From Gyrodactylus bullatarudis (taxonomy: Eukaryota; Platyhelminthes; Monogenea; Gyrodactylidea; Gyrodactylidae), in assembly GCA_012064415.1 (NCBI GenBank), contig SSNU01002948.1:1-11611 (forward strand): DNA of 11,611 nucleotides. Reading direction: 5' to 3'. A program made the translations under genes and the position numbers. Of this stretch, positions 1 through 6,977 are shown one piece after another. The notes beneath the pieces are model-generated. The model did no database searches, was not told where the DNA came from, and saw only the letters and a program-made list of their open reading frames with translations. Positions within the stretch are counted from its first letter, which is position 1; each line of letters begins with the position of its first letter.

Positions 1-438
1 AAAGCATCAAAATCAACTTCCAGGGTTTCTTGTGACAAAAAATATGGTTTTGATTCGAAATAAATGGAAGAAGTTGATAATTTATTTCCTTTAGGAGTTA
101 TATAACCATGAGTTAGATGGCCTCCATTTGCTAAATTTAGTCCCATTAGTTTTCCTTTAGGTCCTAGCTTGAACATTGACACCCCATTCCAAACGATTTA
201 ACTTGTAACATTCAAGGGCTCTCTTTTGACAAAGAATCTCAAGCTCATCGACGACCTCATTTCCTCCATAATACCAAGCACCAGGATAGCCTTCTGAATA
301 TTTGTTGTGAAATGAACATGACAAGGCTTGAGCGACACTTTTGCTTATAAAATTTTCAGATGCAATCAGCTCAATGCCACTAATTTGACGATTCTTTTCT
401 TTCTTGCAGAGGGAATAAACTGTACACCCTGAATACAT
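1..438 (-). pseudogene. Serine hydroxymethyltransferase fragment, frameshifted and internally deleted, cut by window edge
   Basis: SHMT is the PLP enzyme that interconverts serine and glycine with transfer of a one-carbon unit to tetrahydrofolate. The minus-strand segment 438-169 carries N-terminal family motifs in order: [39 protein letters not shown] and WGVNVQ. After WGVNVQ the frame changes. Segment 164-3 resumes with [15 protein letters not shown] and SSIYFESKPY, all SHMT-like and in the right order. Only 4 nt separate the two parts, yet about 17 family residues, including the SGSPAN region, are missing, so an intron cannot explain the break. The family's extreme N-terminus is absent and the PLP-lysine region would lie beyond base 1. 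No intron interrupts the roughly 145 codons seen, so a retrocopy is possible. The match is very secure; pseudogene status is likely but depends on the assembly being right. Confidence 0.85.
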
Positions 439-764
439 GGTGTATTAGTGACTCATTAAAAATTTATAAATGGTTAGAATAAAAAATTTATGTATTTCAT
501 AATAGAGCTTGTTTATTCAAATTTTTTAAACATTATTATTAGCTCAGCCACTCTAGAGTATTAGAAAAGCCCCTTTCGGATAAATTCATGACTTTTATTA
601 GCCAGTGTGATAACACGGCGTGTAACTTTTTCTTCGATCAAAAGATAAAGACATAATATAATATGATCCTGATCTTTTTTTCACTCTGATTTCAAATCTG
701 GTCTTGGAATTTTGAGAGAAAATTTAAAAAATTCTCAGAGATAATGAGAAAAAGGAAAAATTAC

Positions 765-807
765 AAATCAAATTTTTTTGTGTACATCGCTTTGTCTCAA
801 CTTTTAT
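765..807. repeat. Dispersed ~40 bp repeat, copy 1
   Basis: This stretch is almost identical to 1499-1537 in the same orientation; the shared core is gtgtacatcgctttgtctca preceded by a T run. The other copy sits at the 3' edge of the Penelope-like remnant, so this may be a detached 3' end of the same family. The rest of 439-1498 shows no other repeat or gene that I can support. Confidence 0.7.
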
Positions 808-1315
808 AATTAGATAGGCCATACTATTATTGCCGAAATACTCAACTTTTTTAGAAAGTCTATCGCAAAATTTTATTTCAGTTGTTTTAGTTTAAAATTA
901 GATTCAAATTCATATGTTAAGTTGCAGAACTGACTTGACTACAAATATAATTTTTTTGACTTATAAAAATTAAAATAATTATAATTTATTATAACTTAAT
1001 TTTCATGAAGCTAACAACTCTGATTAGTTTAAAAACGTCCTATATTTAAAGTTTTTCAAAACACTTGATGATTGATTGAACTAAATTACTAATAATAATA
1101 ATTACAACTACAAATGGTTTTGAATATTTTGGAAAACTTTGTACAATTCTATTGGTCATTTATAAATAAAATTTTTCATTCAAATAAATTCTCTAAAGTG
1201 CACAATTTCGAAAAAAGTACTTGCAATTTTACAAATGAATGACTAGACATTTTAAAAATAAACTTTGTCTACATATTTTTTTACAGAACGGACAGTTCTC
1301 TAGACCAGATAATTA

Positions 1316-1480
1316 ATGAATGCAGATATCGATATAGGCGAAGAATTAACTACGGAAAAAAATCAACGAAAAAGAGTAGTGAAACAACTTATTCATCCAT
1401 TTAAAAATCTATCGAGAAATAAAATAAATAACAAAATTGACTTGCCCAATGGGAAAATTAAAAGTAATAGACTTAAATAG
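1316..1480 (+). other. Doubtful small ORF / possible exon, 54 codons
   Basis: A 54-codon ORF starts at ATG 1316 and ends at TAG 1478-1480; it is rich in Lys, Arg and Asn. Just upstream, 1281-1286 reads ttacag after a T-rich tract, which resembles a splice acceptor. An overlapping alternative frame, 1288-1404, reads SSLDQIINECRYRYRRRIN and then basic residues. Neither frame is recognised. Local base composition is slightly less AT-rich than its surroundings, which is why it was kept. This is more likely chance than a gene. Confidence 0.12.
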
Positions 1481-1498
1481 TATTTAATTCAGAATAAA

Positions 1499-1537
1499 AA
1501 TCAAATTTTTTGTGTACATCGCTTTGTCTCAATTTTA
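1499..1537. repeat. Dispersed ~40 bp repeat, copy 2
   Basis: Direct repeat of 765-807. It lies just beyond the 3' untranslated segment of Penelope-like copy A (minus orientation), so it may mark the true 3' end of that element. Confidence 0.65.
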
Positions 1538-1564
1538 TATCAACTAGCTTTATGGCGATGATAT

Positions 1565-1661
1565 GATTCACGTAATTTATCAAAAACGTCCGAAAATCGG
1601 CTTAAAATCATATTTGTAGATATACAAGAAAAGAATTTTTATTCACTAAATGTACATTTCT
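1565..1661 (-). repeat. Penelope-like 3' untranslated segment, copy A
   Basis: It shares attcacgt, tcaaaaacgtccga, the cttaaa/ttcata-like stretch and atgtacatttct with 2770-2870, in the same order and orientation. The match is gapped and diverged. It follows the coding remnant of copy A, as expected for a 3' UTR. Confidence 0.6.
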
Positions 1662-1842
1662 TTATGGTTCATCAGTAGTGACACATAAATAATGATAAAA
1701 GTTAAGAGTTCATTGAAAATAATATTTCACAAATCTTGAAAGATATATAGTAAAATTTGAAAAATATAAGAATATAATGTGAGCTGAAAAAACGCTAAAA
1801 CTCTTGAATAAATAGCAACAGTGAAGAGAAAAGTGAAAAAGC

Positions 1843-2734
1843 TCACATAGGCCAGGGTAATTGAAGGTTATAGGAAAAATTTTTCTGAACACACAGATTT
1901 GGTTCAAAGTGATTGATGAAGAATTTCTCCTTCACCCACAAATCCATGCTGTCATCCCCCGCATTTTTATACAAGATTGAAAAATTAGAAATTGAAGCTT
2001 CGTGGTTTTCCTGTTTGATATGTCTGGTCACAGCCGTATCCTTCTTGAGGTGATCACCCTTTCCCTTATCAGGCTTAGTTAAAAAGATTTTCTTATTAGT
2101 CTTAAGTTCTTTAAGGGCTACAAAATGCTCTTTAGTAAGTTAACTAGATCTCAGAGGTTTACGATCAAAACTTCTGTAAATAGATAAAAGATCAAGTTTA
2201 AACTTCTCTGTGTTTGAATCATCTTTACGGTTCTGCGTAAGACCTAGTTCATACATCAACCGTTCAAAAGCTGCTTTGTCTTCAATTTCGTTGGGTCTTT
2301 TAGGAATATAAAAATTATGACCAAGAGATGGGATTTCCTTTTGCTCCTTAGATAATTCAATATCTATGAAAACGAAGACTTTTACCAAATTCTTTCAATT
2401 GAGATTCATATTTATGGTTCTTAACAGATTCCCCTGCTTCAACCAAGAATCGTAGCAAAGCATCATTGTAAACAGAATCAGTCTCTATAAGCACAATTTT
2501 ATTCGCGATGAAATTCAATAGAATTTGAGTCCTTTCTTCAATTATCTGAATTTCCTCTCTGATTTTTAGGATGACATGTTCTTCCTTATAAAAACGAACA
2601 TCTCGAGGAACTTTCTTCCAAAAAGACCTTGGGTATTGGTTCCGTTCAAGACATTCACGATAGAACTTCAACTGGCCATAGGAGTAATAAAGTTTAGAAT
2701 TAGAAGATAAGTTTTCACGAAGAAGAGTTTTTGT
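1843..2734 (-). pseudogene. Penelope-like element polyprotein, copy A, RT core deleted
   Basis: Intact Penelope proteins have an N-terminal region, a reverse transcriptase and a GIY-YIG endonuclease. Here 2734-2357 is open (about 125 codons) and basic/helical (YRECLERNQYPRSFWKK), like the N-terminal region. A frameshift near 2365-2390 leads into 2388-2143, which has the family-like stretch LGHNFYIPKRPNEI. TAA at 2140-2142 interrupts the frame. The same frame continues with TKEHFVALKELKTNKKI and then LTKPDKGKG, which matches the start of the RT domain. The next codons jump directly to RHIKQENHEAS and VKEKFFINHFEPNLC, which resembles the C-terminal end of the GIY-YIG module, and the frame ends at TGA 1843. 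The whole RT palm and most of the endonuclease are therefore missing. The RT-start call is firmer than the endonuclease call. Confidence 0.65.
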
Positions 2735-2769
2735 TCAGGGATCCGGTGAGATAGATTATTATGAATTAG

Positions 2770-2870
2770 TAATTCACGTTGTTTGTCAAAAACGTCCGAG
2801 TATCCACTTAAATTCATAATTTGGAATTATACGAAAAAGGAGATATATTAAAAACCATATGTACATTTCT
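2770..2870 (-). repeat. Penelope-like 3' untranslated segment, copy B
   Basis: Counterpart of 1565-1661. It directly follows the truncated RT fragment of copy B, so the RT core between them has been deleted. Confidence 0.6.
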
Positions 2871-3082
2871 CAAAGTTTTATCCGAAATGATATTTCTATC
2901 AAACAACCCCTTAGCTATTTTATACATGGAACGTTCCATGGATTCCATTATCTTATAATAAGAAGATCTATCCTTTCCTGTATTAACGAATTTACTTTCA
3001 TCTGAAAGGAAATCAAACCCTGCCTTATAATAATCCTCCTTATACATTATGACTATACCCTTTCCCTTATCAGGCTTAGTTA
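2814..3082 (-). pseudogene. Penelope-like element, copy B: N-terminal RT fragment
   Basis: Read from 3082 downward the frame gives LTKPDKGKGIVIMYKEDY, then FLSDESKFV and later GLFDRNIISDKTLRNV, ending at 2814. This is the typical start of a Penelope RT domain: a T-K-x-D-K-G-x-G-x-V-I motif, then a D/E-Y residue pair, then a D-x-S-K-F motif. The frame then runs into sequence like the 3' UTR of copy A, so all catalytic RT motifs are missing. The 5' limit at 3082/3083 is abrupt and adjoins the start of the next repeat block. Beyond the RT start no function remains. Confidence 0.65.
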
Positions 3083-3092
3083 GATATTAGAA

Positions 3093-3250
3093 TGTAATAT
3101 GGCTTAAAGAAAGGAAAAGCAAAGAAGGAAAGTGCTCGCACACACTCAGCCAATACAAAGGTTCCTTCATTAGACTCTTTCCCTATTGGTTATTTGTTAG
3201 TTGAATCATTGGTATTGCCCAGAAATGTTTCTCTACTGTACTCTATAATA
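3093..3250. repeat. Repeat R1, copy 1
   Basis: About 160 bp that recurs at 4497-4670 in the same orientation. Shared landmarks are tgtaatatggctta, aaagtgctcgcacacac, agccaatacaaaggttcctt, tattggttatttg and ccagaaatgtttctctact. It contains a CCAATA/TATTGG inverted pair (3150-3155 and 3184-3189). No ORF is present. Copy 2 carries an extra insertion of about 25 bp. Confidence 0.85.
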
Positions 3251-3337
3251 TATATGTATAAATATCGGTTACAGGTCTGACGAAAATGAAAGCACCTAAA
3301 AAATCTTTTCTCGTTCTAACAACTAGCATGACTTATA

Positions 3338-3345
3338 GTCAGCAC
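3338..3345. repeat. Left 8-bp target-site duplication GTCAGCAC
   Basis: It is identical to 5702-5709. It directly precedes TAGGG, the start of a probable terminal inverted repeat. An 8-bp duplication is the size made by hAT-superfamily transposases. Confidence 0.5.
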
Positions 3346-3402
3346 TAGGGTGGGCCCAAATTTTTGTTTTGCCGAACAAGTCAGCTGTCAAAAGGTTCAT
3401 AT
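3346..3402. repeat. hAT-like left-end repeat, copy 1
   Basis: It matches 5016-5072 closely: TAGGGTGG, a T-rich tract, then gccgaacaagtcagctgtca and aaaggttcatat. A weaker TAGGGTG start occurs again at 3426, followed by cagatttttga. Confidence 0.8.
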
Positions 3403-3590
3403 GTTAGAAAAAATTCTTCGAAAACTAGGGTGCAGATTTTTGAAGAAATAACTTATCCATAGCTAGAGATATATCAATTAATCCACACACCAAACGATTG
3501 TACTCATTTGATATATCAGTTAACTTCCAGCAGTATTTTCTGTAAAAGTTTCCATATAAAATATTTCCCCAATGTGTTATTCAGATTTAA

Positions 3591-3669
3591 AAGTCATGAA
3601 TTTTTTAAATTGCCGCTTAATTTTCAATAAATTTTTACTAAGTTTTCACCAAAATTTTGAATATCTTTG
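3591..3669. repeat. Diverged repeat shared with 7171-7267
   Basis: The core aligns as gaattttttaaat, then tYgccRctYaattt, then an A/T-rich tract with ttttac/ttatta. The second copy lies upstream of the 387-residue gene, so 5'-flank-like sequence is also present in the repeat block. Confidence 0.45.
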
Positions 3670-3912
3670 ACATTTGATGAGATTTTGAATCATTCCAATT
3701 GAAAATATTGTTCTATTGGGGAAGAGGATCCTCCATGCAAAATTCGCTCTTGTATGATTCATGTGGGAGATTTTGGGAATTTTAGGCAAAGTCAGGGAAA
3801 AAAATTTTATCTCAAAAATGGACGAAATATTCTCTGACGACTTTATTCTTCAAGAGGAATATATTAGTTTCATGAGTTATTCGAAGAAATAAAATTTCAC
3901 CTATCTCTAATA

Positions 3913-4041
3913 GTTGTATCGCCCATTTTCCTAAAATCTCCCATATTTATCGAAAATTGAGCGGTAATCAGGATTTTCAAACTCGAATATCATTACGAAG
4001 AAGCATTTTTAGCATGTAGTTTAACACAAAATATTGGAGAG
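3913..4041. repeat. Repeat C, copy 1
   Basis: About 129 bp, nearly identical to 5511-5640 with a handful of substitutions. It includes gcccattttcctaaaatctc and tcaggattttcaaactcg. No ORF is visible. The surrounding spacer 4042-4440 shows nothing I can name. Confidence 0.88.
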
Positions 4042-4442
4042 AAGTTGTAGTTTTTTGAGAGATAATTGCCTTAAATTCTTTCCAAAACATTCTTTAAAAC
4101 CATTGTTTTCGAGAAAAAGACAATGAGTTTATTCAGGAGAATGTATTTGGTAAATTTATGTCGATTAATTGAGATAAATTTTAGGAAAAAAATTAGATTA
4201 CTTTTTCAAGAGGACGTTGGTATTGGTCACGGAAATCATCATGATCAGTAGATTCATTACATCAAAACATTTTCCATTCTAATTCAGTTTGGCAAACAGT
4301 TAATGTCACATATTTCTAATCGATGAAGACTATATTTCGGCTTTTATTAATTTGCTCAACCACAAAAGATTTTGAAAATTATCAAAGTTTATTCATTTAT
4401 CTTGTGATAATTTCCAGAAAAATTGTAAAAAAGCATAGAAAG

Positions 4443-4510
4443 AATATTAAATTTATAAAAAATGTTTAATGCTTTATTACTATAGAATCGGTCGATTGTA
4501 ATATGGCTTA
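4443..4510 (-). repeat. Repeat D, copy 1, with conserved AATAAA
   Basis: It matches 5752-5825, the 3' flank of the 387-residue gene, including a minus-strand AATAAA (4473-4478) and the aagccatatta that encodes the last residues and stop in the gene copy. Here the stop position reads TAC and no coding sequence follows upstream; repeat R1 follows instead. Confidence 0.75.
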
Positions 4511-4670
4511 GAGAAAGCAAAGGAGGAAAGTGCTCGCACACACTTAGCCAATACAAAGGTTCCTTAATTTAAGAAATACTTCTTCATTCAAAAATACTCT
4601 TTCCTTATTGGTTATTTGTAGTTCAATCATTGATATTGACCAGAAATGTTTCTCTACTATACTCTAATAT
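4497..4670. repeat. Repeat R1, copy 2
   Basis: Counterpart of 3093-3250, in the same orientation. Its CCAATA/TATTGG pair is at 4548-4553 and 4606-4611. Confidence 0.85.
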
Positions 4671-4814
4671 ACTGCTCAACTCCTTAGCATATTTAACCGA
4701 ATATACAAGCATTTTAAGTATTTAAAGCTGAGTTTGAAAATGTATTTAAAAATACTCCAATTTAGACGGTAGATATTTTGCATGTTTTAGTTATAATAAA
4801 TAATTTAAATCGGT

Positions 4815-4910
4815 TAATCGGGATGGCATAGTGGGTACAGTACCTACCTTAATTGAAACTAATATTATTACAGCCCGTGTTAAAATATTAACCCCTTCGA
4901 CTTTTTTGAG
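4815..4910 (+). other. Possible tRNA-derived SINE relic (Pol III A box)
   Basis: TGGCATAGTGG at 4824-4834 fits the tRNA A-box pattern TGGCNNAGTGG exactly. A poor B-box-like TTCGAC follows at 4896-4901, which is farther away than usual. The sequence lies within about 340 bp of unit 2 (4671-5015), where unit 1 has only about 95 bp, consistent with an insertion. No tRNA cloverleaf can be formed convincingly. Confidence 0.22.
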
Positions 4911-5015
4911 AATTTCTACCTTTTTACATAAATAAAATCCTCTGTATCTGTTTATTACTAAAATCTGTTCGAGAATTGTAATATTGATGGTTTAAAAATT
5001 GAGCTGTACTCTAAC

Positions 5016-5072
5016 TAGGGTGGTCCCAAATTTTTTTTTTGCCGAACAAGTCAGCTGTCAAAAGGTTCATAT
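5016..5072. repeat. hAT-like left-end repeat, copy 2
   Basis: Internal copy of 3346-3402. It is preceded by actctaac, not GTCAGCAC, so it is not the outer boundary of the element flanked by the 8-bp duplication. Confidence 0.8.
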
Positions 5073-5390
5073 CTTTTGTTAGCCGATTTATATTTACAAT
5101 GAATCTTACACCTTTTACAGTTTCTCAAAAATATTCAGGGATAACATGGGATATTCAATTGTCTATAGAATGGTGCGATTATTTTTTCTGTACACCCTAA
5201 GATAACAGAGTTATTTTATCTCAGTTATTAATAATAACTTATTATTTAAGACACAGCAATGATTTTAAGTTCATTTGAAAGGGCATAAAAATTCTCTATC
5301 CCATGAGGCATAACATGTAGTATTTAATTTTGAAAAAAAAACTTTATGGAAAGTTGTGAAATATTGGGAATAGAAAAAACCTGCTCAATT

Positions 5391-5491
5391 CTGATTGGTC
5401 CTTGGATACTGAACATTCATTGGCTACTGATTTGGGGCAGAGAGGTATAAAAGTAAACCTCCATGAAATATTTAATTTATCTCGAGTCATC
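5391..5491 (+). promoter_or_regulatory. Promoter-like cluster: two inverted CCAAT boxes and a TATA box
   Basis: tgattggtc at 5392-5400 and attggct at 5419-5425 are inverted CCAAT boxes, and TATAAAAG lies at 5446-5453 with conventional spacing. A TCATC possible initiator sits at 5487-5491, somewhat far downstream. Only a short ORF begins afterwards, so no product is evident. It could be a transposon promoter or chance. Confidence 0.28.
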
Positions 5492-5510
5492 ATGTGTGAA
5501 ATTGACTGTA

Positions 5511-5640
5511 GTTATATTGCCCATTTTCCTAAAATCTCCCATATTTAATGAAAATTGAGCTGTAATCAGGATTTTCAAACTCGAATATCATTATGAAGAA
5601 GCATTTTTAGCATATAGTTTAGCACAAAATATTGTTGAGA
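5511..5640. repeat. Repeat C, copy 2
   Basis: Counterpart of 3913-4041. It lies about 60 bp inside the right end of the hAT-like element. Confidence 0.88.
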
Positions 5641-5701
5641 ATTCATTAATTTATCTGAAAAGTCTTTCGACGTAATGAGTTAAAAATTCGTCCCTCCCCT
5701 A

Positions 5702-5709
5702 GTCAGCAC
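5702..5709. repeat. Right 8-bp target-site duplication GTCAGCAC
   Basis: Identical to 3338-3345. It directly follows the right terminus ...CCCCTA of the hAT-like element. Confidence 0.5.
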
Positions 5710-5751
5710 TATGCAAATATTTTCCAGGAAATAAGGCAGCTTTTGTCAAAT

Positions 5752-5825
5752 AATATTAAATTTATGAATAATGTTTCGTGTTTAATGCTTTATTACATCA
5801 GAATCGGTCAATTTTAATATGGCTT
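5752..5825 (-). repeat. Repeat D, copy 2, overlapping the gene's stop codon
   Basis: Counterpart of 4443-4510. It runs through the polyadenylation signal and stop codon and ends in the last codons (K-P-Y) of the 387-residue gene. Confidence 0.75.
5789..5794 (-). terminator. Polyadenylation signal AATAAA for the 387-residue gene
   Basis: A canonical AATAAA on the minus strand, 19 nt after the TAA at 5814-5816. It is conserved in the other copy of this flank (4473-4478). Confidence 0.55.
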
Positions 5826-6977
5826 TTTTCTTTTTCTTTTTAAGGCATTCGTTTTTAACTTTTTTATATTATCCTTCATTCTATCCATATGTGACATGTT
5901 ATTTTCAACAACGATACTTTCATCTGCACAATCATCTTCTACCAATGATAGCAAATTTGAAGTAGCTCTTATTTCAGCATATTTATCAGCTTCACTGTCA
6001 CAAAAATAATTAATCATGAAATTAAAAAATACTTTTCCTGAATTATTACCATTTAGTGTTTTTGAGAAGTCATATATGACGTCAGCAGCTCCAAGCATTA
6101 AATGATTGGTTACATAAATCTTCCGTAATATTTTACAAACTTCATCTCGATATCTGACATCTAAAAGTGCACTTATAAGAGCCCAACTTTCCATATAATT
6201 ATCCTCATTTTGCGTAGTAAAGATAAACGCACAATAGCCAAGAGCTAATATTCTGTTGAAATTTATGTCTTGCTCTTCTTTGGATACGTAACGCTTAAAT
6301 TTATCCTGATTTGAAATTGAAGCGAAACTTATTAGATCTTTATTTGACGCGTTTTCTATCTGGTTCCCACAATAACGGAGGCATAAAACATCATCTTTGA
6401 GTGTTCTAATAATCTCAAAGTAGTTACTTTCTAAATAACTTTTTGGTTTATTTGCTTCCATTTCAGCAAGGTTATCAGCTTCGATATTGCCCAAATAATT
6501 AATCATATATTTTTTAAATTTTATATGCGATTTTTGATTGTTCAATGAGTCTGCGAATGGTTTTATCGTATCAACAGCTTTGAGCATCAAATCATTGGCT
6601 TTGTAAAGATTCTTCAGCTCTGGATATACAGCTGCACTATACCTTTTATCCAAGAGTGAGCCTACATGAACCCAATTTTTTTGATAATCAGCATCATGGA
6701 GTTCAGTGAAGATAAAAGCACAATATCCAATGGCCAAAAGTCTGTTGAAATAAATGTCATTCTCATTTTTAGATTTGTAATCGGCGAATTTGTACTGATT
6801 TGAACTTATGGAAAATTTTACAATATTCTCATTTGACATCAGATATATCTCTGAGAGGCACGTATTGAAATTTTCTACATCATCTCTAAATTCCTCACAA
6901 AGCTCTGGGTAGTATTTTTCCCATAACTGGCTCATATTCAAAGAAATAACTTGTACTCGTATTTTATATACTTTCAT
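5814..6977 (-). CDS. Unknown protein of 387 residues built from two 163-residue repeats, basic C-terminus
   Basis: I do not recognise the family. The ORF is single-exon and uninterrupted. Residues about 23-175 and 186-338 align without gaps at a constant offset of 163; my count over 48-172 versus 211-335 is 58 identities in 125 (46%). The best conserved core is FNRxLAxGYCAFIFT, followed by Y..xxW, LLDxRY, NxLMLxA, FxxxMINY and EADxxAE. It looks helical; there is no signal peptide or clear membrane span. The tail has an acidic patch (347-354) and then a Lys/Arg-rich nuclear-localisation-like end (KKLKTNALKRKRKKPY). Two starts are possible: Met1, or Met15 (MSQLWEKYYPEL). Met15 looks more likely, because codons 1-7 overlap a TATATAAAA motif. 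An AATAAA follows the stop at 19 nt. Repeat conservation at protein level argues for past selection. It could be a host gene or one captured from an element or virus. Confidence 0.75.
   Translation of the reverse strand: MKVYKIRVQVISLNMSQLWEKYYPELCEEFRDDVENFNTCLSEIYLMSNENIVKFSISSNQYKFADYKSKNENDIYFNRLLAIGYCAFIFTELHDADYQKNWVHVGSLLDKRYSAAVYPELKNLYKANDLMLKAVDTIKPFADSLNNQKSHIKFKKYMINYLGNIEADNLAEMEANKPKSYLESNYFEIIRTLKDDVLCLRYCGNQIENASNKDLISFASISNQDKFKRYVSKEEQDINFNRILALGYCAFIFTTQNEDNYMESWALISALLDVRYRDEVCKILRKIYVTNHLMLGAADVIYDFSKTLNGNNSGKVFFNFMINYFCDSEADKYAEIRATSNLLSLVEDDCADESIVVENNMSHMDRMKDNIKKLKTNALKRKRKKPY
6953..6962 (-). promoter_or_regulatory. TATA-like motif at the 5' end of the 387-residue gene
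   Basis: The minus strand reads agtatataaaatacg just inside the longest ORF and about 20-25 nt before the second Met. If it works as a TATA box, transcription would start at or after that Met, so it is either fortuitous or part of a very short leader. It bears on start choice only. Confidence 0.25.

Larger units (their letters stand above)
1499..3085 (-). mobile_element. Penelope-like retroelement (PLE), two tandem defective copies
   Basis: Two head-to-tail remnants of one element lie on the minus strand. The upstream copy B (3082-2770) begins abruptly at the LTKPDKGKG motif. The downstream copy A (2734-1499) has an N-terminal region, the same LTKPDKGKG motif and a C-terminal endonuclease-like end. 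The copies share a perfect 26-bp block (2056-2081 and 3057-3082) and a similar 3' untranslated segment (1565-1661 and 2770-2870, including caaaaacgtccga). Penelope elements are known for partial tandem head-to-tail insertions, which fits. Both copies lack the reverse transcriptase palm, so neither could move by itself. A Neptune, Poseidon or other clade assignment is not possible from these pieces. Confidence 0.7.
3346..5701. mobile_element. Probable non-coding or decayed hAT-like DNA transposon
   Basis: The left end reads TAGGGTGGGCCCAAATTTTT. The right end, read on the minus strand, is TAGGGGAGGGACGAATTTTT, matching it at about 15 of 20 positions. The outer bases fit the hAT terminal pattern YARNG, and both ends are flanked by GTCAGCAC. 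The 2.36 kb interior has no transposase ORF. It holds duplicated segments: a second left end at 5016, repeat C twice, and a second copy of the R1 and 3'-flank sequence that also lies outside the element. The interior therefore seems to have been rearranged by tandem duplication after insertion. It might instead be two elements that were joined. The imperfect inverted repeat is the main weakness. Confidence 0.42.

Noticed and set aside
1710..1907. 65-codon minus-strand frame
   Set aside because: It overlaps the end of the Penelope-like copy A in another frame and is Phe/Tyr/Leu-rich, as expected from AT-rich non-coding DNA.
5391..5640. Histone gene promoter and gene
   Set aside because: CCAAT and TATA elements are present, but no histone coding sequence or 3' stem-loop follows.
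5814..6977. Bcl-2-like fold for the 387-residue protein because of NW and W motifs in helical sequence
   Set aside because: The BH1 NWGR signature is absent and the repeat architecture does not fit; this would be a guess.
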